Assembly (NCBI GenBank): GCA_012295275.1
Contig: CM022671.1
Coordinates: 29,443,750-29,507,749, forward strand
From: Chrysomallon squamiferum
Lineage: Eukaryota > Mollusca > Gastropoda > Neomphalida > Peltospiridae
Direction: 5' to 3'
Length of the DNA: 64,000 nucleotides
Below the pieces are notes generated by a model, which had not been told where the DNA came from, did not search any database, and saw only the letters and a list, made by a program, of their open reading frames with translations. Below are positions 1 to 21,200 of the stretch, piece after piece. How positions within the stretch are numbered: the stretch's first letter is position 1; each line of letters begins with the position of its first letter. A program made the position numbers and the translations under genes.

Positions 1-3000
1 GTGACTTTCAGCTCGGAATTCTTCCATTTCTTCATGAATAATACTTCTCAGGAATTCGGTCTGGAAGACACTAGATTCTAAATGTGAACTGCTGCCATCT
101 CTCTTGCTAGAAGATGAATTCTGTGGGGAAAAGGTAAATAAAATTAATTTTCATTTTGAAAATAAATCAATTGGAAAAGTTATTTTAGTTCAGCTCCCCA
201 CAAACTACAATAATGAACTAACTGATACCAAATATGCACTGTTATGATGACTAATGTTAAAACAAATATTCAAGTATTCAAGAGGATATTCAGAATCTAC
301 TAAGTGCAAACATTAAAATTAGTTCTTAAATACCACGAATAACCAAAAATGTAAAAATATTAAAAACAATTAAAAAAAAAAAAAACCCAGAAGAAATATG
401 AACTAATTTATATTTTTATATTTTATTTATAAATTCTTTTAAAACAAAATCCTCACAAAAAGTACACAACAACCCAGTAAGAGAACAAATTAACAATGGA
501 GAACAACATTTTTGTTAGTTAACTTGTAATAAATGTTCAAAACTGAAAAAAAATATCAACATTTTTCATGATCTACACAAACGGACAAACCGGATCATTA
601 GTCTTTCTCCACATAGCTTTTAACTTCTCCTGCCTGTTTTCTTTATATGTCTTTATCACACCTTTTGCCATCTCACGCATATGCAACATTGTTGACTCCT
701 CACTACCACCATCCATGACTGGAGAATTTGCTGTCCAACCACTGCGGGAACTTTTAAACTGTCGCGGCGTCACTCTAATTGATGTCTGCTGCTGAGCTTT
801 GTCTGAACTGTGCTGGTCATATCTATTCTCATCAACTGTTTCACCCTCTGCCCCCTCCCCCTGGTTTGAATGTTCATATACTGACTGGAGTGCTGGAAGA
901 CTAGGAGAGGCAGTTACACCTTTAGGGGAATACTCCTTGCTGTATTCTTCATATGTACTACCTGTATGTAGGTAAAAAGTCTTTTTTTTTATAGCATTGA
1001 TATAGGTTAATGCAAATAAAATGCTCATAAATATAAAACACATATTTAAAACTAAAAAGATTTTAACAATGCTTAAATATGGAAATATTAAAAATGCAGA
1101 TTTTCTGAACAGTAGTTTGAATTTAATATAAATATAGACAGACAGACAGACACACACATTTTTTTTTTCACCATCTACAAATAAAGGACTAAATTATCTG
1201 AATAAAGTAATCATAAAAAAGTAATCATTTAATTATTTGAAAAGTTTTTATTTTAATGAAACTAAGCTTGTGAATAAATGAAAAACTGAAGATCAGTATT
1301 AATAAAAAGTTAAAATGCCAAAATTAATTTAAAAAAAATTTGCATGAAAATCTTCAAATGATACAATTAGCTGAAAAAAAAAAAGAAAACATTTATTAAA
1401 ACTGTGTTAGGTGAGAAACTGAGTATTTGTTATACCATACCTATCGCACTACTTGCAAGACTGGATTCATAGGGATGTTCAGGTTGAAGTGAAACTGAGC
1501 CATTGAAAACCTGGTGATGAGAGTCATGATTAACCTGTTTAAATAACACAGTATTAGCATCAACTACAACAACAACAACATCATCTTAGTAACAACAATA
1601 ATAAAGTAATAATAAAAATAAAATAATAATGACAAAAATTTACCAACAATGATAATTTTTTTTTAAAACTGATATTAAAATATTTGCTCTTTGACAAGTC
1701 CAAAGAAATGCAGCCTTAAGTTAACAAATGTATGAATGTAATTTTAGTTTCATTTTAATGTTTATTTTATTTTCCCAGTTACCGTAGTTACAGTCTATCA
1801 CATAGGTATATGTCAAACTCGTGTGGAAAGCAGTTTTGAGAAACTGGGGAAATCTATTATTATTTCTATTTTTATGATTCAAATTAAAAATAAAACCATA
1901 TACAAGATCATAAAACGTTTTTAATATAAACCTGAATATTAGTCTGGGAATGGTTTACATTGCTGGAGTTGCTGTTGTGTGTGAGATGACTGGAAGCATG
2001 CTCCAGCTGATGTTGTAACAATGAAGAGTTTCTTCCCAGTGGTGAAAATATACCTGAAATATTACATCTGTATTAAAATGCCAACATTTACAATACTGTT
2101 TTTTAATAATAATAATAACTGTGATAATGATGATAATAATAATAATAATAATAATAATGATGATGATGACAGTAATTGTGGTGATGATGATGATGATGAT
2201 AACAACAATAATAATAATAATAATATTAATGTTGAAAAATATGATTAAGTTTAGACAAATATCCTGTATCACTTGTTTCAAAATGGTAAAACATCATTAT
2301 ACCAATACAAATGGCTTAAACTAATCTTCAATGTATTTTTATAAATGAATGAAAACAGAAATATTTCTCTTTCATTTTCAGGTTAACCTTTTTTGAATAT
2401 GCAATAGCCCTAGACAAACAAACACCAGCTGATAACACTCCAATAAAAACAAACCTTGTGAAATGTTCTGTAAACTAGTGTTGTAGCCCAGGCTCTTGGA
2501 ATGATTGTGTATGCTGCTTTGATTTCCCACAGAGTTGTGTATTTCCAGATTGGAAGACTGGTTCTGGCTGTCACCTACAATAACAAATTAAAATACATTG
2601 TATAAAGAAATAAAACGTTTATCCAATATAAATTACATAATATTTTAAAAAGACAGGGTGTTTTTTTATATATGTATATATGTCTGTTTGTGTACAGATA
2701 CATACATATACAAAAAGAAAAAAAAATAATTGTTATAAAAAAAATTAATAATAAACACACGTTTAGAAAGCAGTGACATCTGCCTAGTTTTTAAAACAAC
2801 AACACAAAAAACAAACAGCAGAGATGCCTATGGTGATGTGCAAAAGGAACAAGCATAAATCAATATATGTAAACAGTTATACATACAGCTATACCAATAA
2901 AAGAATCACAGTAGTTATATTTTCTCAATATATAATTAAATATACCTTCTCGAACAGGAGAAAATATTTCTTCTACACTAGCTGAGGTTGTCAGCTGTTC

Positions 3001-6000
3001 TTCTGTCTGATTTGAGTTAGACGCTGTGGAATCATCTGTAAGCAAATTGAAATCAGTAGAAATAAACAGAAATAAATAGGCGATAAAAGATGCATCTTCT
3101 TTGAAATAACCCATGGTTAATTTAGTCACACTTTTGCAACAAAACAGATTTAAATTAGGTCCAAGAGTAACCTGAGTGTATTATTCTGGTTTATTATTAT
3201 TTTTTTTTTAAATATGTGAAATTTTAAAGACTAGTACATTTATGTTTGATTGAAGAAATAAATTAATAAAATAAAATAAATTATTCCTCAATTAGAATGA
3301 AATACTATTTGATAACTACAAGGTGACCAGTTTTTCTCAGATTTGTCCAGTCTGTGGGACCAAAGCTCAATATATCACACAAATATTTTTAAAAATAACA
3401 ATAAACATTAAAGAAAGAAATCGAATACAAATTAATACAGTTTTAAAGTTGGTTTTCTGCTTTATTCAGGTTTTTCAGGAAGCGAGACTAGTGGTTGGTG
3501 ACAGCCAGAACCAGTTTTCCAATCTGTATTATTTATCACAGTTTTACTCAGTTATGAAAAATAAAATCTTTTCCCCCCTATTTATTCAGAAGTATTATGT
3601 ACTTATGATTTTAGCAGGTTCCTTTTCTGAAACATCTTTAGGAGCAGATGGCAACTGGCGCCTGTTTGCTTTGTTCACTTTATCACCTGATGTTTCTGGC
3701 TGAAAAACAATAATTTTAATTTTAATATTTTGTTTTAAAAACTCCAGCAACGCCAAATAAAATAGTTTTGCCTATCTGATCATCTTTAACCAAACTATCC
3801 CCAAATTTAAATGCAGTTTCTTTACACAGATTTAAAGATTTATATAAAGTGATGTGAATAATTTAAATATAGTTTAATTTGAACTGGATCCAACCTATGT
3901 TATTAATAGACAGTGACATCAACATAACAAATTTCGAGAGTTACGTAAACATATAAATTCCAAAACACTCCAAAAACAATTAATAAAACTTCAACATTTT
4001 ACCCAGTAACATTTGGAATGTAATTTTCCCAAAACAAAAATTATATTAATGGAACTGTAACTTTTAGTTCCTTTGACTTCTAAATAAACAAAATATCTTT
4101 CAACGACAACACAACTTTTAAAATGACCAAATAACAAGAACTTTTCAAGATTTCCATACCTGATTGAATTTAGAGCCAGGCTGGAATCTTAGTGACTGTA
4201 CTGAAGACTTGTGTGCAGTGAATGAAGTAATGGGAGTAGAACCAAGACGCAGATCGTAGACTGTAACCTTTCCTCTTGTTGACCCCACTGCTACGGTTGA
4301 ACCGTCCTGCATCAGATCTATAGCTGTCAGTGGGCTGTCTGTCTCTATCACATTCAGAGTGCTGTTCAGAAATAAATCTTACTTTTAGAATTCCAAATAT
4401 TCAAGCCAAATTGCCCCCAAAAAATTGAAATAAAAATAAATAAAAAAAGAAATGGAAAAAAAGAAATAAGTAAAAAAAAAGTTAAATAATTGTTTGTTTT
4501 TTTTAATTTGAAAAAGTAATATAAAAGTAACAATATAAATATAATTAGTAAATATCTTTTTTTTAAATTAAAATTCGACTTTTTTGAACAATTAGTTTCA
4601 TTTATTAATTAAAAAAATTAAATACATATGTGACATTTAGAATTCTAAGCAAAAGCATTAAATTAATCACAAAATATAAATATCTAACATACTGATGCAG
4701 TAACAAATGGAAAAAACTAAACAAACTATACTTTTCAAAACCACATCATGCCAGCACCAGGATCAGACTAAATATCCTGCAAACTTAAAGACTTATACTT
4801 TTTTTTGCCACAATTATATCACTTCAAAAACTTACACCTTGCTGATCACATCGTAAAGGATCAATCTCTTGTCCAGACCGACGGTCATCATGAGCATTTC
4901 ATTAAGAGGAGAGAAAACAATTCCTGTGGCAGGTGCTCGGTGGACGTTAGTAAACATGTGAATGAGACGTCGCGTGTTCGTATCCCAGAAACAGACAGAC
5001 CCGCTGTCATATACAGCACCCAACAGCGATTTCTTAAACTGAATCTGACGAACTGCCTGAAAAATTAAAATGTTTTTTTTTTTAATTCCCAACCATGTCA
5101 TGTATATAAAAAAACAAAAAAAAAAAAAAAAAAATAAAATTTTAAAAATAAATCTATGGCTATTCTTAAATTTCGTTACATATTTTTTTTACATATTTGC
5201 AGGAATTTAATAACATACTTATTAAATTTTTATTTAACACCCATGCACTCGCAATTCAGAAATAAATTAACTTGCTGTTTTCCCTTTCTTTTTTTTTTTT
5301 TTTTAAGCTGTGCTTTCAAACAAGTAATGTTATTTTTCAATAAAAGATTGTTTTCAAACTGTTATTTAACCTGGGTTTTAGGAGCAGTGAGGGCGCTGCT
5401 GCTCAGGCCAGAGACAACATTACTGATGATTATTTCCCCCGATTCTGAACCAGAAGCTATGCAGTTGTCATTCCGATCGAAACACACACTGGTCACAGTG
5501 CTTTTGTGATCCTTTAAAAAACAAAAAAAAAAATTAAACAAAATTAGTGACAGTCCACATTCTGCAGAACAACCCAATTTAAGAATGCACCTTCTAACTA
5601 ATGACAAATAATATGACCTAAAAAAAAAACCATATGTATTTGTGACTGTGGTATTTTAGTTTTGTTCCATTCATTTATGAACGAGTAAAAAAAAATAATA
5701 ATACATAATCCACAACATAATTTTTTAATATTATCTGTTTTATTTTTCAATCATGCATTTTAAAGATCAGAAAATGAACAAAACTGTAATTTATCAAATA
5801 TCTGTTTAAATCATGCATTGATGTATTTATATCATTTTTAAACAAAACTTCCCTAAACAGTGTGTGAAAATACATATAATTATTTATCAATAAATATGAC
5901 AGTTTTTATTTGTTATGTTTAAACCATATATGCTTATGTATTTACTAATTAATGTTCATTCAATACACAGGATATATGGCACTCTTGAAACATCTAGTAT

Positions 6001-6189
6001 GATTTAATGAGTTGTAAAAGAAATAAAAAATTTAACAAAAAATGTCACTGTCAATGACAGTGCCAGGTGTACCTTAAAACATTTCTTAACTTTCTTTGAC
6101 TTAATATCCCATATTCTCACAGCACCACTAGTTCCTCCTGAAAGCAGATGTCTTGAATTTGAACTGTACACTACACACGTCTGTCCTTC

Positions 6190-6222
<33 letters not shown>

Positions 6223-7262
6223 ATGAATGTTTGTAAATATACATTACTTAAGTCAAATTAAAATAATTAAAAAAAAAAATTTGAACTTATTTGAGAATAC
6301 GTACTCAAGATAATGTAAATTCAGTTCCTCACATAAATTTGAAAATTACAAACAACAACAAATTTAATTTATTTATTTATTTATTATTATTTATTTTGGT
6401 ACAGTGGACTGGGCTTATTTCTTTAAACATGTGAAAAACTGATTCATGAGCATGGCTCTATTCCTGGTCTGTTATGGTAATCTACCAAGGGTTTCCAGGT
6501 GTTTTTTTTTGGTTTATTTTACAAAAATCCTAAATTTATTTCAAATTCAGAAATAATAAGTTTTTCTCTTTTTTTGTAGTATTGTTCAATTTTTGGTAGA
6601 AAATAGAAATGTAACAATATACAGTTATTATTTTTCAAGCTGTCTATGTATCATACGTAGATATCACTTAGAGATGCAGTATTCACACATACCTCACAGT
6701 CCAAGCTGACTACAGGAAGACTCGCATTCTTAACACAGGACAATGCAATTTTATTATCAAGTACAGATGCACTGGCTAGCCAAGTGGCTGAAATAAAGAA
6801 AACAATAGATTATTATTGAATAACATGAATAAATAATTTTAAAACATTCTTTTTATAGCAATAACAATAACATTATTCATTTATGAAAACTCAAAACTGC
6901 TAAACATGGCAAAATATTAAAATTTATGATGCACCCTTTTCAATTTATTGGCCCACAAATATTTAAATCACTCTTTGTAAATTATTTTTGTTTAGAACTG
7001 AGAAACATTTCGTGTTAAATATTGGAAACAAAAATGATTTTATGGTGTGACAATTTTCCCAGGATAATAAATCCATGTTCCTGAAGTGGGTATGAAATTC
7101 AAAAACTGTGAATGCAAGAAACAAAGTATTACCATCTTCACTCCAACTTAAAGCAGAAACATTCTGGTCATGTGGGTTGTACTGCTTGAAAAGATCAAGA
7201 GTCTGAAAATCCCACAGTTTGACATCATCACCAGCTGAAGCAAGTTTCAAAGATGACATCAT
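1..7262 (-). CDS. NEDD1: NEDD1, gamma-tubulin ring complex WD40 adaptor (C-terminus off the window)
   Basis: NEDD1 brings the gamma-tubulin ring complex to centrosomes and spindle microtubules. Thirteen exons can be read, with every junction GT-AG and in phase: 7262..7133, 6787..6693, 6189..6073, 5511..5371, 5056..4836, 4361..4160, 3699..3603, 3035..2946, 2574..2455, 2053..1932, 1534..1441, 961..591 and 120..1. They give 640 residues up to the window edge, against about 660 for the human protein. Residues 1-302 form the WD40 propeller, with blocks such as ASAGDDVKLWDF, SGGTSGAVRIWDIKSKK, VGLDKRLILYD and STRGKVTVYDLRLG. A Ser/Asn/Gln-rich linker follows. The last exon (EFLRSIIHEEMEEFRAESH) matches the start of the family's gamma-tubulin-binding coiled coil, so only a short tail is missing. 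The start is the first of two adjacent Met codons; an acceptor AG lies directly upstream (7264-7263), so a 5' non-coding exon is expected. Identity is confident. The linker boundaries rest on phase only. Confidence 0.88.
2546..3526. repeat. 30-bp inverted repeat: NEDD1 exon start and an intronic copy
   Basis: Positions 2575 down to 2546 (minus strand) are the beginning of NEDD1 exon 2574..2455. The same 30 bases appear on the plus strand at 3497-3526 with one transition. The two arms are about 920 bases apart and enclose exon 3035..2946. In the pre-mRNA they could pair as a long stem that covers the acceptor side of exon 2574..2455. Confidence 0.8.
4160..7262 (-). other. NEDD1: NEDD1 WD40 beta-propeller exons
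   Basis: Six exons encode the N-terminal propeller. Exon 6189..6073 starts at EGQTCVVYSSN and ends in KKCFK. It is followed without a phase break by DHKSTVTSVCFDRND (5511..5371), then FKKSLLGAVYDSGSVCFWD and HRAPATGIVFSPLNE (5056..4836), and finally DSPLTAIDLMQDG (4361..4160). The blocks and their order are those of animal NEDD1. At 4835 the donor that keeps the frame is the GTAAG site two bases downstream of a competing GT. It gives the joined residues ISKVTLNVIE. Confidence 0.85.
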
Positions 7263-7521
7263 CTAAAATGTCATTCGTAATCGCCAATGTTCATATTAAT
7301 TGTAAACTTCAACATTTTTTAAACATTCTGTCTAGTAAATGGAAAAAAAAATTCTGAAAAAAAGAAAGAAAAAAGATAAATAAATAAAAAATATAGTATT
7401 ACCACCACTTAAATAACCACAGAAGGCAAGTACATAAACTTAATAAAAATTAAAATCCTTATTTATTTTAATGTGCGTTTTATTAAAACCCCAAAATAGT
7501 TAAGTGCTTCTTAGTTACTGC

Positions 7522-7523
<2 letters not shown>

Positions 7524-7598
<75 letters not shown>
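7524..7598. repeat. (CA)n microsatellite
   Basis: An uninterrupted AC dinucleotide tract of about 75 bp lies in the presumed 5' intron of NEDD1. Confidence 0.95.
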
Positions 7599-7599
<1 letters not shown>

Positions 7600-9691
7600 C
7601 TGTTCTCTGTATTACTATATATCGTCCTTTCCATCTGCAGATACTTATTTTACACATTCACATGATTCAGTTTATAATTTATTTATAAATGTTGGTTTCT
7701 GAGGACAAGAATAACAAGTGATATGGAATTTGGATATTCTTTTACTTTTTTTTATATAGTTAACACTGTTGCAATCAATATAATGACAAAATTAAAAGTA
7801 TATTACTCTTCAATTCAAACACGAAACAGCTTAATATATATTATATATTATTAGGATACTTACTAAGTTACTTCAAACTAGGATAATTAACGCACAGATT
7901 TATAAATTACTGAAGTATAATCATTTACAAAATTTTCAATATTTAAAAACTATTTTGTTTATTTTATAATATAAAAAAGATTATGAATGCAATGGATCAT
8001 AGTGGATGGCAATGCTAACATACTACATATACATGATATAGCCATGATCATAACTACTTAAACTACATAAATGATATTGATAAGGTACACACATAAGCAA
8101 AGTTGTTCTATCTTCTGATGTACTCCTTTCTAAAGTCATTTCTGAGCACTTGAATATTAACTTCTTACATTATATATTATAATGAAAATACTTTGAAAAA
8201 AAATATATATACAATGTATATAATCAAATATAATTAGATAATAATTTTGTAAACAAAATCTGTCCCGCCTTCGTACCGTTTAACAATTTAAAACGAGGCC
8301 AACCTTAGAAAATACAAATTGTTGTTGAAACATTAATCTGAAATGTGTGTAGCCGCTCACTTTACTTTCACTAATATAATAGATCACATAATTATGTTAT
8401 TATTGCTGTTCTATCCGGATTTGCAAATGAAATGAAATTTTTTTTATTTAGAATTATGATCGATGTAGATTATAATTATCTTCTTTCTTACATTATTTGT
8501 TTTTAATATATTTTATAGCCTTTTTATATTTTTTTAAAATTCTGATGTCATGTTTATTACAATAACTGAAACTTTTAAGCTAAAAATTACACAAAAACGT
8601 TAAAAGAAAAGGAAAATGATTTTTTATTTGTTTGTTTGATGAAAAAATACATTAGTAAAATGACATTACCTTTTAATTGATGTTAATCCGTTTCTGTTAA
8701 AAATTTCAAATATAAATTTATATTTACAAAGTCATTGACTGGTTTGAAAATGTACATTTTAGGTTATGAGAGTAAAGCGCAACTATGACAGTGTTAGCGG
8801 TTGCAAGACAAGACGATCGTACCGAATTTGTTTTCTTCTTTATTTTTTGTTTTAAATGTTGTAAATAACTTCCACCATGGACACAGTTGGGTATGATATA
8901 GATTATAATAATATGCAAAAGGATTTTGTAGCAAATAAGGCATCATGCTTTGATCTTTTTTATCAGAACGCTGATATATTCGCAGGTCATTTATTTTCGT
9001 TAAATGTTTTTCGACATTTTGACTAGCACTCATGACTGTGTCCTTCACTCCTTGCAGTGTCTAATGAAATCGGATTTGACAGCTCAATAGTATGAATGGT
9101 AGACTCATCATACTTTAATCTAAGCCTCACGTGCACCCAAAACGTTTTAAGTCAAATTCTAAATAATTATTTACTTCAGTTATAGATAATAGTTTGTGAT
9201 ACGAATATTTATATTTTTATAGTTAAAATATTTTCCTGTTTTTTTTTTTTTTTTAAATTTTTTTTATTATAATAGGAATCAAAGGTTGAATCTGAAATCA
9301 TTTATTATTATTATTATTAATGCAGTTAAAATCATAAAATAAAACATAAATATTTTTTAAAAACTAATAAATTAGCTCATAGGTTTAAAATGTATTACAT
9401 TTAATTAAAAACATAATTTAGTAAATATAAACAGCTTGTTCATATATGAGTCATTTTTATTTTGTAAACAAATAAAACTAAAAACCAAGATACAAATATC
9501 ATAATTTATGTGAAAAAAAAATGCATTTCATTTTTAAAAAGTATTTTAATAAGTACTTTAATTCTGTGTAAATAGCCATTTCAGTGACATTTGTTCTCAT
9601 CACCACATTTCAAAAGCATCTCCAACATTATATTAATTTTGTATAAAATCCTGTTTAAAAAATATTTAACATAAAACTTAAACCTGACAGT

Positions 9692-9694
<3 letters not shown>

Positions 9695-9745
<51 letters not shown>

Positions 9746-9902
9746 ATAGAGCTTAAATATATAGTAGTCATATAGAAAATATATATTTTTTTCCATGTTA
9801 AAATGATTTAGTCTGTCTGGTATATTTTTCATTCCCGTAAACAAAATAAACACCACCACCACAAAAAAAAAAAAAAAAAAAAAAAATAAATAAATAAATC
9901 AA

Positions 9903-9937
<35 letters not shown>
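9695..9937. repeat. Poly-T and poly-A runs
   Basis: A run of about 47 T (9695-9741) is followed by A-rich runs at about 9864-9887 and 9907-9937. They may be tails of old retroposons, or slippage, but no element body can be recognised between them. Confidence 0.7.
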
Positions 9938-9939
<2 letters not shown>

Positions 9940-10256
9940 ATGGTAATAAAATAATGGAGCATTTATAAGAATGTTCAGTCTGTATAGCTAATTTGCCGTG
10001 ACCTCACTTACATTGCTTTATATATTACATAATCCATTAAATTAAGTATTATATAGTTGTATATCTTTTCCACCCATTAGTAGCAGTCCATGACATTGTA
10101 ATAAAACTAATCTATTTTTTTAAAATTTAATAGGTATAGTTTTTATTACTCGTGTTTTTAAAATATCTTTGCAACATAAAAAAGTTTTCTCAAAACAATA
10201 ATCTGAGTAATATAAGGAAAATTGTAATTTTTAATTGTTTTATCAGGGTTGATGGA

Positions 10257-17163
<6,907 letters not shown>

Positions 17164-18232
17164 TATCTTGAGACAGAACTGTGAAATTAACTGCAAACAA
17201 AGTGAATGCAGCAGCTGAAGTTACTATAAATGTGGGACACAAGCATTAATTCTCATTCAGCATTGTCTTAGAGAGAAATTCAGAATTTGATTTGAATTTT
17301 TTTCACTTCTTACAGTCCGTTAGATTTTACACAGGTTTTTTCTGTGCAATTTCTTTGTGTGTTTGGCATCAACATTTGAAAATATGTGTTGATTCACATA
17401 TCAGAATTTAAAAAAAGGAATATAATCTTTGACTCAGTGTCAAAAGAGTCATTACTGCATTTAATGTGTTTCTGTTCTTGTAAGTAAAGCATAGCTCCAC
17501 TTTCAGACTTCAGTCGTAAGATGTATAAGAATCAAGAGCAAATTTCCCCATCGAATCAGTAGTATCAAGGATCATATGTTTGCTTATCCATACACTTGAT
17601 TTCAAGATCTAGATATTTTTAATATTAAAGTGCCAATCCAACTAGAGGATTACAGCCAGTTTATCAAGAGTGAAGATTCACAGAACTGTTTTCCAATTCT
17701 AGATATTACTTCATAGTCTATATCCTGTCAATGCATTTTATCCAGTATTAAGAAAATCACATTAATGATCCATATTCCATTGCTTAACATTACTTTGAAG
17801 TTTTATTATTAAAAATATATTTCTATTAGAAACCAGAGTTTGACTTTTTTTTTTTTTTTTTTTTTTTTGTGAGGGCGACATTAATGAAAAAGTGATATCA
17901 AATTATAACATTATATTTTTAAAATGTAAGTTGAATTGGTTATTTAAAAGCAAACTGAATTACGCTTACAGTGAAATTTAAATTTAGAAAAAGATTGGTC
18001 ATTTGAATTTATATGTAAACAAGTAGTTAGCCACACATCAGATTATACCGATATGAAACTAAGTTCATAATTGTTATTTATTGTCTAACAAATGGCTACA
18101 GAAACGTAACATACTGTACCAAAGCAAATAGAAATTTTTATATATTTTATTTATATTTTTTTATAAGTATGATATTTCACTTTCTTCTTAAACGTAATCA
18201 AGTTTGAATTTTATATATTTCTTACTGTCTTT

Positions 18233-18238
18233 AATAAA
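18233..18238 (+). terminator. Candidate MBD4 poly(A) signal
   Basis: This is an AATAAA 1,070 bp past the MBD4 stop codon, in a T-rich context. Other AATAAA copies follow (for example at about 18,955 and 21,043), so the site actually used is uncertain. Confidence 0.35.
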
Positions 18239-21200
18239 ACATATATAATACTGATATTGTTTTTTTAAGGATTTTAAGCACTGGTCCATGACATTATTAT
18301 AACGTTTTATGCCCCATTTTGACTACTTAATAAGAAAATTTTTATAATAAAAAAAATAATAATAATAATCGTCTGAGAAAATGTTAAAAGGGTTTTGTTT
18401 TTGTGGTTCAGATAAGCAGACATTTTTTAAATTTAAAATAATATTTTTTTTTATATATTTTGTGTGGATTTTGACACTGGATTTGTATTTGAACAAGTGT
18501 TAAAACATATTTGTGTAGTGTTAATGTTTCAAATTGTTATTGTTTACAGAATTTATTTTATTTTATTTTTTCTGTATTTAAGTGCTTCAGTACATTTGGG
18601 AAATGCAAAATGTTAATGTGAAGAAAGGCATTACAGTTTTATCTGTGACTTGTTGACAAGTATAAGCATGTAGCAAAGTAGATTTCATTTTCTGTAAATA
18701 CTCCGTCATGTTTTTGTATGTGTGTGTGTGGCTGTGTACATGTATATATATGTGTGGAATTTGGTGCATGTAGACATTTTCTATCATACATTTGTATAGA
18801 AATTATTTTTAGTTGCTTTTATCAATTTTATATGTTATTTAAGTAATGTGATCATGCTAAGTCATTGTTTTGTACAGGTGAAGAATTTGAATTGTTTTTT
18901 TTTTCTTTTTGTTTTATTTGCTATGTACAGTTACTAATCAAAACATAAAAAAACAATAAAACAAATTATATTTATTTTGCAATGGTTGATAAGATTTATA
19001 TCTGAATATTTTAAGACGAAAAAATCAGCTATATTATCAACATTATTAGATTTTAAGGGGAAAGTTAGGCAAATGTTGACAAAATTAGTTTTTGATATGA
19101 CCATTTAGAAAATGAACATAAACTTTTTGATTTTTCTAATAATGTTTTGGCAGAAGGAAGTGCATATATACAGATTAAATAGTAATAATGGATTACCCAT
19201 ATAGCCATAATAAGTGGAAATATGGTTTATAAAATTTCATTTTGTAAATTTATTTTTATAACCAATTTTTTGTATACTCTCTTAACATATTTGTACTGTC
19301 TGGAATATATATATTTAAAAAACAAATGCTACAAAATGACAGCAAGAAAATCTTGGAAAAATTAACTATTCTTTTCATATAACTTTTTTACAACCCCAGC
19401 AGTTATACATATATTGGTTTTGGTTGGAGAGGTTCATGAAATGGGGCTATGTAATATTAAGAAATGTCCAAAAATAAAAGTAACTATTTATCATAAAAAT
19501 ATATATGTAAATATAGTACTAGTTTTTTATGGTAACAAAAGGGTATTATTTTCATCAAGTTTCAATTCTGTAACATAAAAAGTCCCATGTTTGTATTTTT
19601 GACACACAAAGTACATTTAAATTTTAAAAATTTTACCTGTTTGGCATCATAATTTGTGAAAGGTTCTATTTGAATGAAATTCACACAATTAATAGTTTGT
19701 TAGAACTGGTGTTATTCAGCCACTCTACTAATATGTGGTTCTTATGGAACAATATTCTTTAACTTTTTTGGTAGAAGAAACAATCTGAAAACAAATGTTT
19801 TTTCATTTTTAATATAATAACATGTAGCGAATTGCTCTGAGTCATATCTCTGTCTGGTAGATGTAATCTGAATTGTAACATACAGCTATTTTTATTAAGT
19901 GAAAAACAAGCATGAAATGTGCCGAAGAAAGTTGAAAGAATGTGGATCAACATTCTTGTGAACTGAATTAACAAATCCAGTTAATATAAATTAATTCATT
20001 TCATTTTCTCAAGATCTTAATATTTTGTACTTTTACATTATTTATTATTTACACATAATGTTCATATAAAAACTTATGAAATAACATGTATATATGTATC
20101 ATCCTGCATGAAAAAAAATAAAAATAAAAATCCTATCACCCGAGTCTATAAAATGTAAAAGACATTTAATCATTTCACTGTTTTCTCATTTGAACAGCTT
20201 TGAATTTGAATCACTGGTGTATGTGTATCTAACAATAGTTTTAAAAGTAGAAATACTGAAATTTAAAAAAAAAAAATATAAATATTTATCTGGGAAAAAA
20301 ACAAAAACAGTTTTTAGATTTTGAAATTTTTCATTTTGTTTTACTTTTCACTTGCCTGGTCACATAATTTACAGGGTAGACGAATTAAGAGTAATGTCAG
20401 TTGCTAATTTCCACTGGTGTCACTTTTTCTGTATGTATTTACATATGTAACAAATGAAACCAGTAGAAATACGTTATATTTTTATGATACATGTAAAATC
20501 ACTGTTAGTGCTTTTCATGTTGACGTCATTGTTGAATTGTGTTGTTTTTGGTACATCTGTGATTGCATTTTTAATTCTTTTATTTTTTTAAATTATTATT
20601 ATTATTTTTTTGTGTGTGTATGTGTGTGTACTTACAGTGAGCAATATGCTTGCTTTTATCCACATTTATGTTCTAAATCATAAGGATACTCATCAAAACC
20701 ATTTGGTTATGGTAATGTTTAAAAAAACTGTAGACTGAATCTAGGACCAGCTGAAATTATTACACAAAATTAATCTGAAAATTCAGTCAGAAGTTAAATA
20801 ACATTATTGTACAGTTATGGACACTAGAAAAGACATTTTAAAATATTTTTATACAGTTTGTTTTTAAAGAAAAAGGGCATTTACAGTTCAAGCACTCGAC
20901 TGTTCAACAATTCAGAGATGTTATAATTTTCATGTTTTTAAAAAAGAAATTTGTTTTATAATTTTTATGTGAAATGTGCTTCAGCCTGAGTGGCTATTCA
21001 CTTGTTTTTTCGTCAGATTATTGTGTTATTGCCAGTTTTATAGAATAAACAAAATATCTCTAGTGTATTTAGCATTGTTATTATTTAATTTCCTTTTTTT
21101 CTTTCTTTTTTCATTAAACATTTTTTTTTCTTCATTTTTTTATGGTATACAGTAGTAATAATAAATAAATAAATATAAAATGCATAAATTATTGAATTAA

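Larger units (their letters stand above)
7263..10256. promoter_or_regulatory. Divergent NEDD1/MBD4 5' interval
   Basis: The two start codons are 3 kb apart and point away from each other. Acceptor AGs sit directly before both coding starts (minus strand at 7264-7263; plus strand at 10245-10246), so both genes should have 5' non-coding exons in this interval. I could not place them. CpG-containing sequence is concentrated around 8265-8350, 8770-8830 and 9050-9150, the best candidate zone for transcription starts. A palindromic E-box, CACGTG, lies at 9128-9133. The rest is A/T-rich sequence, a long CA tract and poly-T/poly-A runs. An 84-codon minus-strand ORF at 8794-9048 has no recognisable domain and is more likely 5'-UTR or chance. 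Confidence 0.45.

Noticed and set aside
1955-2324. Poly-Ile and poly-Asn/Asp ORFs
   Set aside because: They are translations of AAT and GAT triplet repeats. The real coding segment there is NEDD1 exon 2053..1932, in another frame.
8794-9048. 84-codon minus-strand ORF upstream of NEDD1
   Set aside because: It has no domain, no clear donor linking it to the NEDD1 start and an aromatic-rich A/T-driven composition. At most it is 5'-UTR.
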